A DNA stretch of 64,000 nucleotides, from assembly GCF_014196765.1 (NCBI RefSeq), contig NZ_JACIEE010000002.1:434001-498000 (forward strand), written 5' to 3'. The notes beneath the pieces are model-generated. The model had not been told where the DNA came from. It did no database searches and saw only the letters and a program-made list of their open reading frames with translations. Both the position numbers and the translations under genes were made by a program. Position 1 is the first letter of the stretch, and each line of letters starts with the position of its first letter. This DNA is from Mycoplana azooxidifex (GTDB lineage: Bacteria; Pseudomonadota; Alphaproteobacteria; Rhizobiales; Rhizobiaceae). Below, piece by piece: positions 54,959-64,000 of the stretch.

Positions 54959-54976
54959 TCACCGCTGCGCGCCCGT

Positions 54977-56629
54977 TCACCTGTCGCTCGTCTCCCAGCG
55001 CGGGTTGATCCACGGTTCCTGGTTGGAGCGGGGCAGGGGCTGGCGCCCGAGGATATGGTCGGCGGCCTTTTCGCCGGTCATGATCGATGGGCCGTTGAGG
55101 TTGCCGTAGGTGACGTGCGGGAAGATCGACGAGTCGGCGACGCGAAGGCCGTCGACGCCGATGACTTTCGTTTCCGGATCGACCACAGCCATCGGATCGT
55201 TCCGGTCGCCCATCCGGCAGGTGCCGCTGGGGTGATAGGCGCTTTCGAGGTGCTCGCGCAGGAAAGCATCGATCTGCTCGTCGGTCTGGACGCCTTCGCC
55301 CGGCTGGATCTCGGGACCGCGATAGTGGTCGAAGGCCTTCTGGCCGAAGATCTCGCGCGTCAGCCGCACGCAGTGGCGGAATTTCTCCCAGTCCTCCGGA
55401 TGGCGCATGTAGTTGAAGCGGATCACCGGGTCGGCCATCGGATCGGCCGACTTGAGCGTAACATTGCCGCGCGACTTCGACAGGTTGTAGCCGACATGCA
55501 CTTGGAAGCCGTGGCTCTTCGCCGCCGCCTTGCCGTCATAGGAGATCGCCACGGGCAGGAAGTGATACTGGATATCCGGCTGCTTGACGCCGGGGGCGGA
55601 GCGCAGGAAGGCGCAGGCCTCGAACTGGTTGGAGGCGCCGAGCCCGCCATTGGACACAAGCCATTGCGCGCCCGCCACCCCCTGCCAGAACCATGGCAGC
55701 CAGGAATAGAGCGATACCGGCTTGGTCGAGACCTGCTGGAAATAGAACTCCATGTGGTCCTGCAGGTTGGCGCCGACGCCCGGCCGGTCCACCTTCACCG
55801 CGATGCCCATATCCTTCAGGTGCTGCGCCGGACCGATACCCGACAGCATCAGGAGCTTCGGCGAATTGAACGAGGAGGCCGAGACGATCACCTCGCGATT
55901 GGCGCGGACCACCTCGATCTTGCCCTTGCGCTCGATCTCCACGCCTATGGCGCGGCCGTTCTCGATCACGATCCTGCGGGCGAAGCAGCGCACGAGTTCG
56001 ACATTCGGTCGTTTCAGCGCCGGCTTGAGATAGGCGTTGGCCGCCGACCAGCGCCGGCCGTTGTGGACGGTTTGCTCCATCAGCCCGAAGCCTTCCTGCT
56101 TGGAGCCGTTGTAGTCGTCGGTGAGTTCGAAGCCCGCCTCCTTGCCCGCCTCGATGAAGGCACGGAACAGCGGGTTCTTCACCGGCCCGCGCCGGACGTG
56201 CAGCGGCCCGTCGGTGCCGCGCCAGCCCTCCTCGCCGCCGTGGCTGTGTTCCATGCGCTTGTAATAGGGCAGCACGTCCGCATAGGCCCAGCCGCGCGCC
56301 CCGAGCGCCTCCCAGCGGTTGAAGTCCTCCGCATGGCCGCGCACGTAGACGAGCCCGTTGATGGAGGACGACCCGCCGATCACTTTGCCTCTGGGGGCCG
56401 TGATCCGCCGGTTGTTCAGGTTCGGCTCCGGCTCCGAGAGATACCCCCAGTTGTAGCGCTTCATGCTCATCGGCCAGGCAAGGGCCGCCGGCATCTGGAT
56501 GAACGGCCCGAAGTCCGACCCGCCGTACTCCAGCACCATGACCGTGTTCTTGCCATCCTCGGAGAGGCGATAGGCCAGCGCCGAGCCGGCCGAGCCGGAG
56601 CCGATGATGATGTAGTCTGCCTGCTGCAT
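54977..56629 (-). CDS. betA: Choline dehydrogenase
   Basis: Protein of 550 residues, GMC oxidoreductase: FAD-binding [20 protein letters not shown] at the N-terminus, [40 protein letters not shown], and the active-site [13 protein letters not shown] near the end. It oxidises choline to betaine aldehyde. Last gene of betI-betC-betB-betA, separated from betB by a palindromic repeat element. Confidence 0.94.
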   Translation of the reverse strand: MQQADYIIIGSGSAGSALAYRLSEDGKNTVMVLEYGGSDFGPFIQMPAALAWPMSMKRYNWGYLSEPEPNLNNRRITAPRGKVIGGSSSINGLVYVRGHAEDFNRWEALGARGWAYADVLPYYKRMEHSHGGEEGWRGTDGPLHVRRGPVKNPLFRAFIEAGKEAGFELTDDYNGSKQEGFGLMEQTVHNGRRWSAANAYLKPALKRPNVELVRCFARRIVIENGRAIGVEIERKGKIEVVRANREVIVSASSFNSPKLLMLSGIGPAQHLKDMGIAVKVDRPGVGANLQDHMEFYFQQVSTKPVSLYSWLPWFWQGVAGAQWLVSNGGLGASNQFEACAFLRSAPGVKQPDIQYHFLPVAISYDGKAAAKSHGFQVHVGYNLSKSRGNVTLKSADPMADPVIRFNYMRHPEDWEKFRHCVRLTREIFGQKAFDHYRGPEIQPGEGVQTDEQIDAFLREHLESAYHPSGTCRMGDRNDPMAVVDPETKVIGVDGLRVADSSIFPHVTYGNLNGPSIMTGEKAADHILGRQPLPRSNQEPWINPRWETSDR

Positions 56630-56661
56630 TGTGCTGCCCCTTTAATTCTTGCCGTCGGCAA

Positions 56662-56777
56662 GCCCCCTCATCCGGCTGCCGCCACCTTCTCCCCGTGGGG
56701 GAGAAGGGTATGTTGCGCCGTCTCCTTCCCCCTTCTCCCCTCGGGGAGAAGGTGCCCGAAAGGGCGGATGAGGGGGA
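56662..56777. repeat. REP-like palindromic element between betA and betB
   Basis: Outer arms CCCCCTCATCCG and CGGATGAGGGGG bracket two hairpins: CCTTCTCCCCGTGGGGGAGAAGG and CCTTCTCCCCTCGGGGAGAAGG. The same two-hairpin plan is present at 59831-59949. Confidence 0.8.
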
Positions 56778-56788
56778 TAACTTCTAAC

Positions 56789-58252
56789 TCAATACGGCGC
56801 CTCGACCGGCCCCATCGCCACATACACCGTCTTCAGCTCCGAGTAGTGCTGCAGCGCCGCCAGCGAATTCTCGCGGCCGAATCCGGATTGCTTCGATCCG
56901 CCGAAGGGGATCTCGACGGGGCAGAGGTTGTAGGTGTTGATCCACAGCGTGCCCGCCTCCAGCTTGTCGACGACGCGGTGGGCGCGGGTGACGTCGGCGG
57001 TGAAGACGCCGGCGGAGAGGCCGAACTCGGTGGCGTTGCCGCGGGCTATCACCTCGTCCTCATGCTCGAAATCGAGCACGCACATCACCGGCCCGAAGAT
57101 TTCTTCTCGCGCGATCGTCATGTTATCGGTGACGTCGGCGAACACGGTCGGCTGGATGTAGTAACCCTCGCCGGGGACATGGTTCGGGATGCCGCCGCCG
57201 GTGAGGAGCGTCGCACCTTCCGCCTTGCCCTTGCCGATATAGTCCAGCACCTTGTCGCGCTGCGCCTTGGAAACCATCGGCCCCAACTGCGTCGCCTCGT
57301 CCATCGGCTCGCCGATGACGATCTTCTCCGTCCGCTCCTTCAGCCGCGACAGGAATTTCTCCTTGATGGCCTTATGCACGAACACGCGGGTGCCGTTGGA
57401 GCAGACCTGTCCGGTGGAATAGAAATTGCCGAGCATCGCCCCGCCGACAGCGCTTTCGAGATCGGCATCGTCGAAGACGATCAGCGGCGACTTGCCGCCG
57501 AGTTCCATCGTCACGTGCTTGAGCTCGGAAGCCGCAGCGCCGGCCACCTTCTTGCCGGTCGGCACCGAGCCGGTCAGCGACACCTTGGCGACATCAGGAT
57601 GGTTGACCAGCAGCGGCCCGGTGCTCCGGTCCCCCTGGATGACGTTGAAGAGCCCCTTGGGCAGGCCTGCCTCGATCAGGATCTCGGCGATCTTCAAGGC
57701 GCCGAGCGGCGTATTCTCCGAAGGCTTGAACACCATGGCATTGCCGCAGACGAGCGCAGGTGCCGCCTTCCAGCAGGCGATCTGCTGGGGATAGTTCCAG
57801 GCGCCGATGCCGACGCAGACGCCGAGCGGCACGCGCTTGGTGAAGGCGAAATCTGCCCCGAGCGGGATATAGTCGCCGTTCAGCCCGGCGGCGGCGATGC
57901 CGCCGAAGAACTCGAAGCTGTCGGCGCCCGAGGTCGGGTCGGCGACGATCGTCTCCTGTATCGGCTTGCCGGTGTCCAGCGTCTCCAGTTCCGAAAGCGC
58001 GCGGTTGCGCTCGCGCATGATATCGGCTGCGCGCTTGAGGATGCGTCCGCGCGCCGTTGGGCTCATGGCAGCCCACTCCGGTTGCGCGCGCTTCGCCGCC
58101 GCGATCGCCTTCTCGACGATCGCGGGCGTTGCCGCATGCAGTTTCGCGATCACCTCGCCGGTGGCGGGGTAGAGGCTTTCGAACGGCGTGCCCGCGGTGT
58201 CCTCGACATGTTCGCCGTCGATGAAGTGGCTGGCTTTCGGCTGGGCTCTCAT
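56789..58252 (-). CDS. betB: Betaine aldehyde dehydrogenase
   Basis: Protein of 487 residues, aldehyde dehydrogenase family: [27 protein letters not shown], the glutamate motif [14 protein letters not shown] and the catalytic cysteine in [15 protein letters not shown]. The end is [23 protein letters not shown], typical of BetB. Oxidises betaine aldehyde to glycine betaine with NAD(P)+. Confidence 0.95.
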   Translation of the reverse strand: MRAQPKASHFIDGEHVEDTAGTPFESLYPATGEVIAKLHAATPAIVEKAIAAAKRAQPEWAAMSPTARGRILKRAADIMRERNRALSELETLDTGKPIQETIVADPTSGADSFEFFGGIAAAGLNGDYIPLGADFAFTKRVPLGVCVGIGAWNYPQQIACWKAAPALVCGNAMVFKPSENTPLGALKIAEILIEAGLPKGLFNVIQGDRSTGPLLVNHPDVAKVSLTGSVPTGKKVAGAAASELKHVTMELGGKSPLIVFDDADLESAVGGAMLGNFYSTGQVCSNGTRVFVHKAIKEKFLSRLKERTEKIVIGEPMDEATQLGPMVSKAQRDKVLDYIGKGKAEGATLLTGGGIPNHVPGEGYYIQPTVFADVTDNMTIAREEIFGPVMCVLDFEHEDEVIARGNATEFGLSAGVFTADVTRAHRVVDKLEAGTLWINTYNLCPVEIPFGGSKQSGFGRENSLAALQHYSELKTVYVAMGPVEAPY

Positions 58253-58253
58253 C

Positions 58254-59783
58254 TCATTCTCCCCGCGGGTAGCGTTTGGATTCCTCGAGGTTGTCGAGGT
58301 TCATGTGGTTGCGCATGTAGCGTTCGGAGGCTTTTTGCAGCGGCTGGTGGTCCCAGGGATAGTAGGCGCCGTTGCGCAGCGCCTCGTAGACCACCCAGCG
58401 CCGCGCCTGGCTCTCGCGCACGGCGGAATCGAAGGCCTCCATGTCCCAGCGCGCCTCGCGCATCTGCCTGAACGCCTCCAGTGTCGCCCTGATGACGGGA
58501 TTGTCGGAGACAGCCAGGTTGTTCAGCTCCAGCGGGTCGGCGCCGAGATCGTAGAGCTGTTCGGGGTCGAGCGCGCAGTAGATATATTTCCACTTGCCCT
58601 CGCGGATGCCGACGATCGGCGCATAGGAAGCCTCCGCCGCATATTCCATCAGCACCGGCGTGGTCCGCTCCGCTCCGTTGATGACCGGCACAAGGCTCTC
58701 GCCGTCCGTCCACGGCATTACCTCTTCCATCGAGATGCCGGCGAGATCGCAGAGCGTCGGCGTGACGTCCAGGTTAGAGACGGGACTTGCGTGCAGGCCG
58801 GGGGCGACGCCGGGGCCGGCGATCATCAGCGGCACCCGCGCCGAGCCCTCGAAGAAATTCATCTTGAACCATAGCCCGCGCTCGCCCAGCATGTCGCCGT
58901 GGTCGGAGCAGAACAGGATCAGCGTGTCGTCCAGCATCCGGGTCCGCTCTAGCGTGTCGACCAGTTCGCCCACCTTGTCGTCGAGATAGGAGATGTTGGC
59001 GAAATAAGCCCGGCGTGAACGGCGCACGTCCTCCTCGGTGATCGACATGCCGGCATAGTCGCAGGAATGCAGGATGCGCTGCGAGTGCGGGTCCTGTGTC
59101 TCCAGCATGCCGATCTCGGGTGTCAGGTGTTCGCAGTCCTCGTAGAGATCCCAGTATTTCTTCCGCGCCACGTAAGGGTCGTGCGGGTGGGTGAAGGAGA
59201 CGGTGAGGCACCAGGGGCGGCGGGCCTCGTCGTCGTTCTCGCGGGCGAGATGGTAGATCTTCTGGCTGGCGAGGAAGGCGACCTCGTCGTCATATTCCAT
59301 CTGGTTGGTGATCTCGGCCACGCCCGCGCCCGTCACCGAGCCCATGTTGTGGTACCACCAGTCGATCCGTTCGCCGGGCTTGCGATAGTCCGGCGTCCAG
59401 CCGAAATCGGCCGGGTAGATGTCCGTCGTCAGCCGCTCCTCGAAGCCGTGCAACTGGTCAGGCCCGACGAAGTGCATCTTGCCCGACAGCGCCGTGTAAT
59501 AGCCGGCGCGGCGCAGGTGGTGGGCAAAGGTCGGGATCGAGGAAACGTATTCGGCGGCGTTGTCGTAGACCCGCGTCCGGCTCGGCAATTGCCCGGCCAT
59601 GAACGAGGCACGCGCCGGCGCACAGAGCGGCGAGGAGGTGTAGTTGTTGGCAAACCGTGCCGAGCGCTTCGCCAGCGCCTTCATGTGCGGCGCATGCAGC
59701 CACTCCGCCGGCCCGTCGGGAAACAGCTTTCCGTTCAGCTGGTCGACCATGATGATCAGGATATTGGGCTTTCTGGCGGTCAC
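58254..59783 (-). CDS. betC: Choline-sulfatase
   Basis: Protein of 509 residues, type I sulfatase: [13 protein letters not shown] at the N-terminus, the formylglycine site [21 protein letters not shown] (Cys of C-x-A-x-R), [18 protein letters not shown] and [18 protein letters not shown]. Hydrolyses choline-O-sulfate to choline and sulfate. Its presence inside the bet operon is typical of rhizobia. One base separates its stop from the betB start. Confidence 0.94.
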   Translation of the reverse strand: MTARKPNILIIMVDQLNGKLFPDGPAEWLHAPHMKALAKRSARFANNYTSSPLCAPARASFMAGQLPSRTRVYDNAAEYVSSIPTFAHHLRRAGYYTALSGKMHFVGPDQLHGFEERLTTDIYPADFGWTPDYRKPGERIDWWYHNMGSVTGAGVAEITNQMEYDDEVAFLASQKIYHLARENDDEARRPWCLTVSFTHPHDPYVARKKYWDLYEDCEHLTPEIGMLETQDPHSQRILHSCDYAGMSITEEDVRRSRRAYFANISYLDDKVGELVDTLERTRMLDDTLILFCSDHGDMLGERGLWFKMNFFEGSARVPLMIAGPGVAPGLHASPVSNLDVTPTLCDLAGISMEEVMPWTDGESLVPVINGAERTTPVLMEYAAEASYAPIVGIREGKWKYIYCALDPEQLYDLGADPLELNNLAVSDNPVIRATLEAFRQMREARWDMEAFDSAVRESQARRWVVYEALRNGAYYPWDHQPLQKASERYMRNHMNLDNLEESKRYPRGE

Positions 59784-59830
59784 GGGATGCGGTTCCTTGA
59801 GGCGAGGGAGATCGTGGCGGACGAGAGATT

Positions 59831-59949
59831 GCCCCTCACCCTAACCCTCTCCCCGCAAGCGGGGAGAGGGGACTGCAGAAGGCGAGGGCGCCGTATCCGT
59901 CCTTCTCCCCGCTTGCGGGGAGAAGGTGCCGGCAGGCGGATGAGGGGCA
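59831..59949. repeat. REP-like palindromic element overlapping betI end
   Basis: Outer arms GCCCCTCACC and CGGATGAGGGGC enclose hairpins CTCTCCCCGCAAGCGGGGAGAG and CCTTCTCCCCGCTTGCGGGGAGAAGG. The betI reading frame runs into it and stops at 59841. Confidence 0.85.
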
Positions 59950-60548
59950 ACACCGGAGGCCGTACCCCCGACAACCCGCAACTGCGCCTCCAGGTAATCC
60001 TCCGTCAGCGCGATCGACGCCGCAGCGCTGATCGGGGCGGCGCGCAGGCCCTGGCGGATGTAGAGCCCGTCGATCATGGCGGCAGCCCCCTCGGCGATGC
60101 GGACGGCGTCCTCGCGCGGGCAGAGCGTGGCAAGCCGGGCAACGAGGTTCGAGCGCAGCCGCCGGGCATAGAGCACGAGCAGGCGCCGCGTCTCCTCCGA
60201 TCGCTGCGCCTCGGCATAGAAGGCGAGCCAGGCGGCGATCGTCTCCGGCGCGAACTGGTCGGCGTGGAAGCTGACGCGGATGATCGCCGACAGCTTCTCG
60301 CGCGGCGTGTGAACGGCTTGAACGGCTTTCACCGCATCGTCGCGTAACTGCTGGAGAAGACTCCTGATTGTGGCGAGCAGCAGCTGCTCCTTGGAGCCGA
60401 AATAGTGGTGCGCCAGCGCCGGCGAGACGCCGGCATGGCGCGCGATCTCCGACATGGTGACGGCCAGCGAGCCGTGGTCGCCGACCGCCTTCAGCGTCGC
60501 GTCCATCAGCGCCCTGCGGCGCACCGGCTCCATTCCGACTTTCGGCAA
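59841..60548 (-). CDS. betI: BetI, TetR-family repressor with repeat-encoded tail
   Basis: Protein of 235 residues against a usual length near 200. N-terminal BetI features: MPKVGMEPVRRRALMDATL and the helix-turn-helix VTMSEIARHAGVSPALAHHYFGSKEQLL. The native part ends near LTEDYLEAQLRVVGG. The last 30-35 residues (PPAGTFSPQAGRRTDTAP…SPRLRGEG) are translated from the REP-like element, so the original stop has been replaced. The start is a TTG with AGGAGACAGGTC upstream. Represses choline genes, with choline as inducer in the family. Confidence 0.88.
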   Translation of the reverse strand: MPKVGMEPVRRRALMDATLKAVGDHGSLAVTMSEIARHAGVSPALAHHYFGSKEQLLLATIRSLLQQLRDDAVKAVQAVHTPREKLSAIIRVSFHADQFAPETIAAWLAFYAEAQRSEETRRLLVLYARRLRSNLVARLATLCPREDAVRIAEGAAAMIDGLYIRQGLRAAPISAAASIALTEDYLEAQLRVVGGTASGVAPHPPAGTFSPQAGRRTDTAPSPSAVPSPRLRGEG

Positions 60549-60581
60549 GACCTGTCTCCTTTTGTCGGGATGTTATTTTTA

Positions 60582-60599
60582 ATTGACTGGCCAATCAAT
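60582..60599. promoter_or_regulatory. Candidate BetI operator
   Basis: ATTGACTGG-CCAATCAAT is a palindrome with one mismatch per half, 34 bases before the betI start. Location and symmetry suit autorepression by the TetR-type regulator. Confidence 0.65.
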
Positions 60600-60698
60600 A
60601 AAAATCTGCGCGTCACCGGCGCGTATCCCGCAGGCGATGACAACTGCCGATTTCGTGTTACTATCGGTTTGTTTTGTTTCGGCAATCGGGGGATCGTC

Positions 60699-61250
60699 AT
60701 GGCTGTGCACTCGTCAATACCGCGTCTTTCGGACGTGCGCGGAAAATGGGGCTGGTTCGTCGCCCTCGGCTTCGCGCTCCTCGTCTTCGGCTTCATCGCC
60801 GCGGGCAACCTTCTCTGGGCCACCGTCGTCACCGTCTACTATGTCGGCATGCTGATGATCGTCGGCGGCGCCGTCTATCTCGCCCATGCCTTCCAGGTGA
60901 AGGCGTGGAAGGACACGATCTACTGGGTGTTGAGCGCGCTGCTCTATCTGGCCGCCGGCGTGCTCGCCTTCGTCAACCCCATCCTCACCTCCAAGGTGCT
61001 GACGCTGTTCATGGCCTGCGCGCTGCTGGTCTCCGGCCTGTTCCGCATCTGGGTGGCGATGCGCGCCCGCGAGGAGGGCGGCTGGGGCTGGCTGCTGGCA
61101 GGCGGCATCGTGACCGCGCTTGCCGGCATCGTCTTCCTGATCGGCTGGCCGGTGAACAGCCTGTGGCTGCTCGGCCTGTTCCTCGCCTTCGACCTCGCCA
61201 TGCAGGGCTGGGCGCTGATCGGCTTCGGCCTGGCGCTGCGCAAGGCATAG
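60699..61250 (+). CDS. hdeD: HdeD-family acid-resistance membrane protein
   Basis: Protein of 183 residues with six membrane helices in three pairs, the HdeD/DUF308 layout: WFVALGFALLVFGFIAAGN, YYVGMLMIVGGAVYLAHAFQ, WGWLLAGGIVTALAGIVFLIGWP. HdeD helps enterobacteria survive acid at high density; mechanism unclear. Divergent from betI, 150 bases away. A hairpin follows the stop. Confidence 0.87.
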   Translation: MAVHSSIPRLSDVRGKWGWFVALGFALLVFGFIAAGNLLWATVVTVYYVGMLMIVGGAVYLAHAFQVKAWKDTIYWVLSALLYLAAGVLAFVNPILTSKVLTLFMACALLVSGLFRIWVAMRAREEGGWGWLLAGGIVTALAGIVFLIGWPVNSLWLLGLFLAFDLAMQGWALIGFGLALRKA

Positions 61251-61255
61251 GAATT

Positions 61256-61287
61256 CCGGCGGCGCTGCGGTTTGACAGCGCCGCCGG
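61256..61287 (+). terminator. Strong hairpin after hdeD
   Basis: A perfect 12-bp stem, CCGGCGGCGCTG with CAGCGCCGCCGG, around an 8-base loop, five bases past the hdeD stop. No T-tract follows. Confidence 0.6.
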
Positions 61288-61311
61288 ATCCGCGATAGGA
61301 ATTTTCCGTGT

Positions 61312-61372
61312 GATGGGGATGGAGCTCCCCGACAACCGCCATGACGGCTGATAGCTCCTGCCAGAGGCGGAC
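61312..61372 (+). ncRNA. Fluoride riboswitch (crcB motif)
   Basis: The sequence GATGGGGATGGAGCTCCCC, then ACAACCGCC, a short loop, GGCTGATAGCTCCT matches the fluoride-sensing aptamer: the first stem GGGG/CCCC, the AACCGCC-GGC pseudoknot element and the conserved GGCTGAT…CTCCT end. It lies 85 bases before crcB, the classical fluoride exporter gene. Ligand binding would be expected to permit crcB expression. Confidence 0.9.
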
Positions 61373-61456
61373 CGGAAGGTCGCCCGGTGCAGGCATGCGA
61401 CCAGCAGCCGCTCTTGGGTGGTTTCCGTTGCCGCCACATCGTGGAGAGGTGACGAC

Positions 61457-61843
61457 ATGAACTATCTCATCGTGTTTCTCGGGGCAGGGGTCGGCGGTGC
61501 CGGCCGCCATGGCGTCAATGTCCTTGCCGCTCGTCTGTTCGGCAACGGCTTTCCGCTGGGAACGCTCGCCGTCAACATCCTCGGCTGCCTGGCGATGGGC
61601 CTGCTCGCCGGCTACTTCGCCTTTCGCGGCCACCTGCCGCAGGAAGCCCGGCTGTTTCTGACGACCGGCGTGCTCGGTGGTTTCACCACGTTTTCCGCCT
61701 TCGCCCTCGACACGGCGCTGCTTTGGGAGCGCGGCAACCTTGCCGCAGCCTTCGTCTACGTGTTTTCGAGTGTCGTCCTGTCGCTGGCCGCGGTTGCTGC
61801 CGGCCTCTTCCTGGCGCGCCTCTTTCCGGTGGCGCTCGCGTGA
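61457..61843 (+). CDS. crcB: Fluoride channel CrcB/Fluc
   Basis: Protein of 128 residues with four membrane helices and the Fluc motifs: GAGVGGAGRHGVN at the N-terminus, TLAVNILGCLAMG (conserved Asn) and GVLGGFTTFSAFALD (the Phe-Thr-Thr-Phe-Ser stretch lining the pore). Assembles as an antiparallel dimer that lets fluoride out. Preceded by a fluoride riboswitch. Confidence 0.95.
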   Translation: MNYLIVFLGAGVGGAGRHGVNVLAARLFGNGFPLGTLAVNILGCLAMGLLAGYFAFRGHLPQEARLFLTTGVLGGFTTFSAFALDTALLWERGNLAAAFVYVFSSVVLSLAAVAAGLFLARLFPVALA

Positions 61844-62277
61844 GGTCGCTTCTGCTTTCCTGGCAATTCTGGGCCATAGGCTCGGCGGTCTTTGCGGCGC
61901 TGACGGCGATCTTCGCCAAGGTCGGCATCGAGGGCGTCGGATCCGACTTCGCCACCTTCATCCGCACGATCGTCATCCTCGTCTCCATCGCCTTCGTCCT
62001 GCAGGTGACGGGTGGTTGGCAGGCGCCCTCGACCGTATCGCCCAGAAGCTGGCTGTTCCTCGTCCTGTCCGGCCTTGCGACCGGAGCGTCGTGGCTCTGC
62101 TATTTCCGGGCGCTCAAGCTCGGCAACGCCTCCCAGGTCGCTCCCGTCGACAAGCTGAGCGTGGTGCTGGTGGCGGCGTTCGCGGCGATCTTCCTCGGCG
62201 AGCGCCTCTCGCCGGTGCACTGGCTGGCGGTTTGCATGATCGCTGCAGGTGCCATCATGCTGACGATCCGCATTTGA
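61840..62277 (+). CDS. EamA-domain half-size transporter
   Basis: Protein of 145 residues with four or five helices making one EamA (drug/metabolite transporter) domain: FWAIGSAVFAALTAIFAKVGIEGVG, LFLVLSGLATGASWLCYFRALKLGNASQVAPVDKLSVVLVAAFAAIFLGERLS. It starts at a GTG overlapping the crcB stop (GTGA), so it is coupled to crcB. Half-size members dimerise; substrate unknown. It may be under the same fluoride control. Confidence 0.82.
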   Translation: MRSLLLSWQFWAIGSAVFAALTAIFAKVGIEGVGSDFATFIRTIVILVSIAFVLQVTGGWQAPSTVSPRSWLFLVLSGLATGASWLCYFRALKLGNASQVAPVDKLSVVLVAAFAAIFLGERLSPVHWLAVCMIAAGAIMLTIRI

Positions 62278-62403
62278 AGGAAATTTGATTTAACCCTTTG
62301 CAGTCATTGAAGTTTCATCAAACTGTCATGTTGCTTAAAGGGATTGTTCAGATTCGGTACAGAAGAGTCGGGTCGCAATGTCCTGACCCGGAGTTTCCGC
62401 TCG

Positions 62404-64000
62404 ATGTCCGCCGCCGAAATGATCTCACTGCGCCGCTTCGGCGACGATCAGATTGTCACGCTTGCCAAGCTCGTGGTCGAGACGGCGTTCCAGCCGATCG
62501 TGGAGACGGCCTCGGGCGCGGTGTTCGGCTATGAATCCCTCATGCGCGGTCACGACCGGCTCGGCTTTCGCTCCCCGCTCGATCTTCTCGACCGGGCCCA
62601 CGAGGCCGGGCAGTTGCTGGCGCTGGAGCACATGGTCAACAGCCGCGCGCTCGCAGCCTTTGCCGCCCTGCCGGACTTTGCCAGCCGCACCCTGTTCATC
62701 AACCTCGATTCCCGGCTGGTCACCGAGGCCGCCGACGTCGTCGACCGCCTGTCCGGTCATCTGAAGCGGGCCGGCATCCCGGCCTCTTCCATCTGCTTCG
62801 AAATCTCCGAGCGCTTCGACAACGGCAGCATGCCCGAGTTCGGCACCCTGATCGCGCGCCTGCGTCAGGAGGGCTTCAAGCTCGCCATCGACGATTTCGG
62901 TGCCGGCCACAGCGGCATGAAGGCGCTGTGCGACCATCCGTTCGACTATCTCAAGATCGACCGGCACTTCATGTCCGGCCTCGATGCGGATGCCCGCAAG
63001 CGCCACCTGGTCAAGAGCACGGTCAACCTCGCCCATGTGCTGGGCATCCGGGTGATCGCCGAGGGCGTGGAGACGGAAGCGGAGTTCGTCGCCTGCCGCG
63101 ATTGCGGCTGCGATCTCGTGCAGGGCTGGTACATCGCCCGCCCGCAGACCGACATGTCCGCCCTGCAGGCGGTCTATGCGCCGGTGGCGCGTGCGGCGAC
63201 CGGCCGGCGCAACTCGGCCTCGCTCGACAGCATCCTCATCCGCCGCCAGATCGAGCACCTGCCGGCCGTCCACGAGAGCGACAGCCTGGAGTCCGTCTTC
63301 GAGCTCTTCCGCCGGGACCCGCGGCGCACCTTCTTCCCGGTGCTCAACGCCAATGACGAGCCGCGCGGCATCCTGCACGAATACCATGTCCGCGAAGTCA
63401 GCTACCATCCCTTCGGCCGCGATCTCCTGAAGAACAGGATCTACCAGAAGAGCCTGTCGAACTTCTCCACCATGGCCCCGGTCGCCGATCTGGAGACGCC
63501 GGCCGAGCAGCTGCTCTCCATCTTCGCCGACATGGGCGGCAGCGAATGCGTGATCCTGACCGAGAACATGCGTTACGCCGGCATCCTCAGCGCCTCCTCG
63601 CTCCTGAAGATCATCAGCGAGAAGCAATTGAAGAATGCCGAGGACCAGAACCCGCTGACGAGCCTGCCCGGCAATCGCTCGATCCACGACTACCTGCAGG
63701 ACCGGACGCTCGACGGCGACCAGTTGCGCTGCTTCTGCTATTTCGACTTCGACAACTTCAAGCCGTTCAACGACCACTACGGCTTCCAGATGGGCGACCG
63801 CGCCATCCTGCAGTTCGCCTCGCTGCTGCGTCGTCACTTCATCGGCGAGGACGTCTTCATCGGCCATCTCGGCGGCGACGATTTCTTTGCCGGCGTCTCG
63901 GGGCGGACGGTATCGGCGGTGCGGGCGCTGATCGAGCGCCTGCTCGGCGATTTCGCCCACGAGGCACGGCAGCTCTATGCGCCGGCGGACCTGCTTGCCG
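62404..64000 (+). CDS. EAL-CBS-GGDEF protein, cut at window end
   Basis: 532 codons are visible and the 3' end is missing. EAL domain at about 25-255: FGYESLMRGH (ESL in place of EAL), FEISERF, AIDDFGAGHSG, LKIDRHFM, IAEGVETEAE. A CBS-like pair follows at about 275-395, then a GGDEF domain from about 415 (CYFDFDNFKPFNDHYGFQMGD, HLGGDDFF). Both cyclic-di-GMP synthesis (GGDDF) and breakdown motifs look mostly intact. The order EAL before GGDEF, with CBS between, is like YfgF/RocR-type sensors of nucleotide state. ATG at 62404. Confidence 0.9.
   Translation, partial: MSAAEMISLRRFGDDQIVTLAKLVVETAFQPIVETASGAVFGYESLMRGHDRLGFRSPLDLLDRAHEAGQLLALEHMVNSRALAAFAALPDFASRTLFINLDSRLVTEAADVVDRLSGHLKRAGIPASSICFEISERFDNGSMPEFGTLIARLRQEGFKLAIDDFGAGHSGMKALCDHPFDYLKIDRHFMSGLDADARKRHLVKSTVNLAHVLGIRVIAEGVETEAEFVACRDCGCDLVQGWYIARPQTDMSALQAVYAPVARAATGRRNSASLDSILIRRQIEHLPAVHESDSLESVFELFRRDPRRTFFPVLNANDEPRGILHEYHVREVSYHPFGRDLLKNRIYQKSLSNFSTMAPVADLETPAEQLLSIFADMGGSECVILTENMRYAGILSASSLLKIISEKQLKNAEDQNPLTSLPGNRSIHDYLQDRTLDGDQLRCFCYFDFDNFKPFNDHYGFQMGDRAILQFASLLRRHFIGEDVFIGHLGGDDFFAGVSGRTVSAVRALIERLLGDFAHEARQLYAPADLLA

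Noticed and set aside
55055-58471. 1138-codon plus-strand frame across betA, betB and part of betC
   Set aside because: Crosses two intergenic gaps and a palindromic repeat; opposite strand encodes three textbook enzymes.
62425-63960. 511-codon minus-strand frame over the EAL-GGDEF gene
   Set aside because: Antisense shadow; all EAL, CBS and GGDEF motifs read on the plus strand.
1-64000. CRISPR arrays, insertion sequences, rRNA genes
   Set aside because: I looked for regularly spaced repeats, transposase motifs with terminal inverted repeats, and rRNA core sequence and saw none; only short palindromic elements and one recombinase relic are present.

Overview
The window reads as chromosomal DNA (or a chromid) of a Hyphomicrobiales alphaproteobacterium, most likely Rhizobiaceae. 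The signs are an Omp2b/RopA-type porin, a betI-betC-betB-betA choline-sulfate operon, a cysH-cysD-cysN set without an APS kinase, DUF1194/DUF3095/DUF6152 proteins, and three copies of a roughly 100-bp rhizobial intergenic repeat that begins GCATGTCGCGCAAAAG. I cannot name the species.

Region 1 (1 to about 27 kb) looks like an accessory stress island. Two AspT-type amino-acid antiporters flank a very large PLP Orn/Lys/Arg-family decarboxylase. An aspartate 4-decarboxylase (aspD) lies a few kb further on. Together they fit a decarboxylation/antiport machine that consumes cytoplasmic protons. Around them are envelope and ion-flux genes: a porin, two HlyD-type adaptors each paired with a small or DUF2955-like membrane partner, a 2-TM K+ channel, an AI-2E-type permease, a SulP transporter with a STAS domain, and an OmpA-DUF2092 protein. 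There is also a CYTH protein next to a CYTH-Ppx/GppA fusion, pointing to polyphosphate or triphosphate chemistry. The island carries decay and mobility marks: a broken second copy of the K+ channel (530-838), a relic of the CYTH-Ppx gene (22895-23035), a deleted serine recombinase (about 24.8-25.3 kb), and a gene with an in-frame amber codon (25354-26040).

Region 2 (27-35 kb) is ordinary small housekeeping and regulatory content. It holds a MarR regulator behind a striking 29-bp-arm inverted repeat, DUF1398, a HAD phosphatase, a methyltransferase, a lipoprotein, a YbaK-type deacylase, DUF3095, tRNA-Pro(CGG) with its terminator, and an MgtC-type protein.

Region 3 (35-45.5 kb) has a type I secretion ABC transporter and adaptor, a BASS-family transporter, a vWA (DUF1194) protein divergent from a SARP-like BTAD/TPR regulator, an RTX protein that is a plausible type I substrate, and a D,D-carboxypeptidase.

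Region 4 (45.7-53.3 kb) is assimilatory sulfur metabolism: cysH-cysD-cysN on the minus strand and, divergently, a full sulfate ABC importer (substrate-binding protein, cysT, cysW, cysA). DUF6152/membrane-protein and toxin-antitoxin pairs follow.

Region 5 (55-64 kb) has the bet operon for making glycine betaine, containing two REP-like palindromic elements, one of which supplies the C-terminus of BetI. It is followed by hdeD, a fluoride riboswitch with crcB and an EamA half-transporter, and an EAL-CBS-GGDEF protein cut by the window end.
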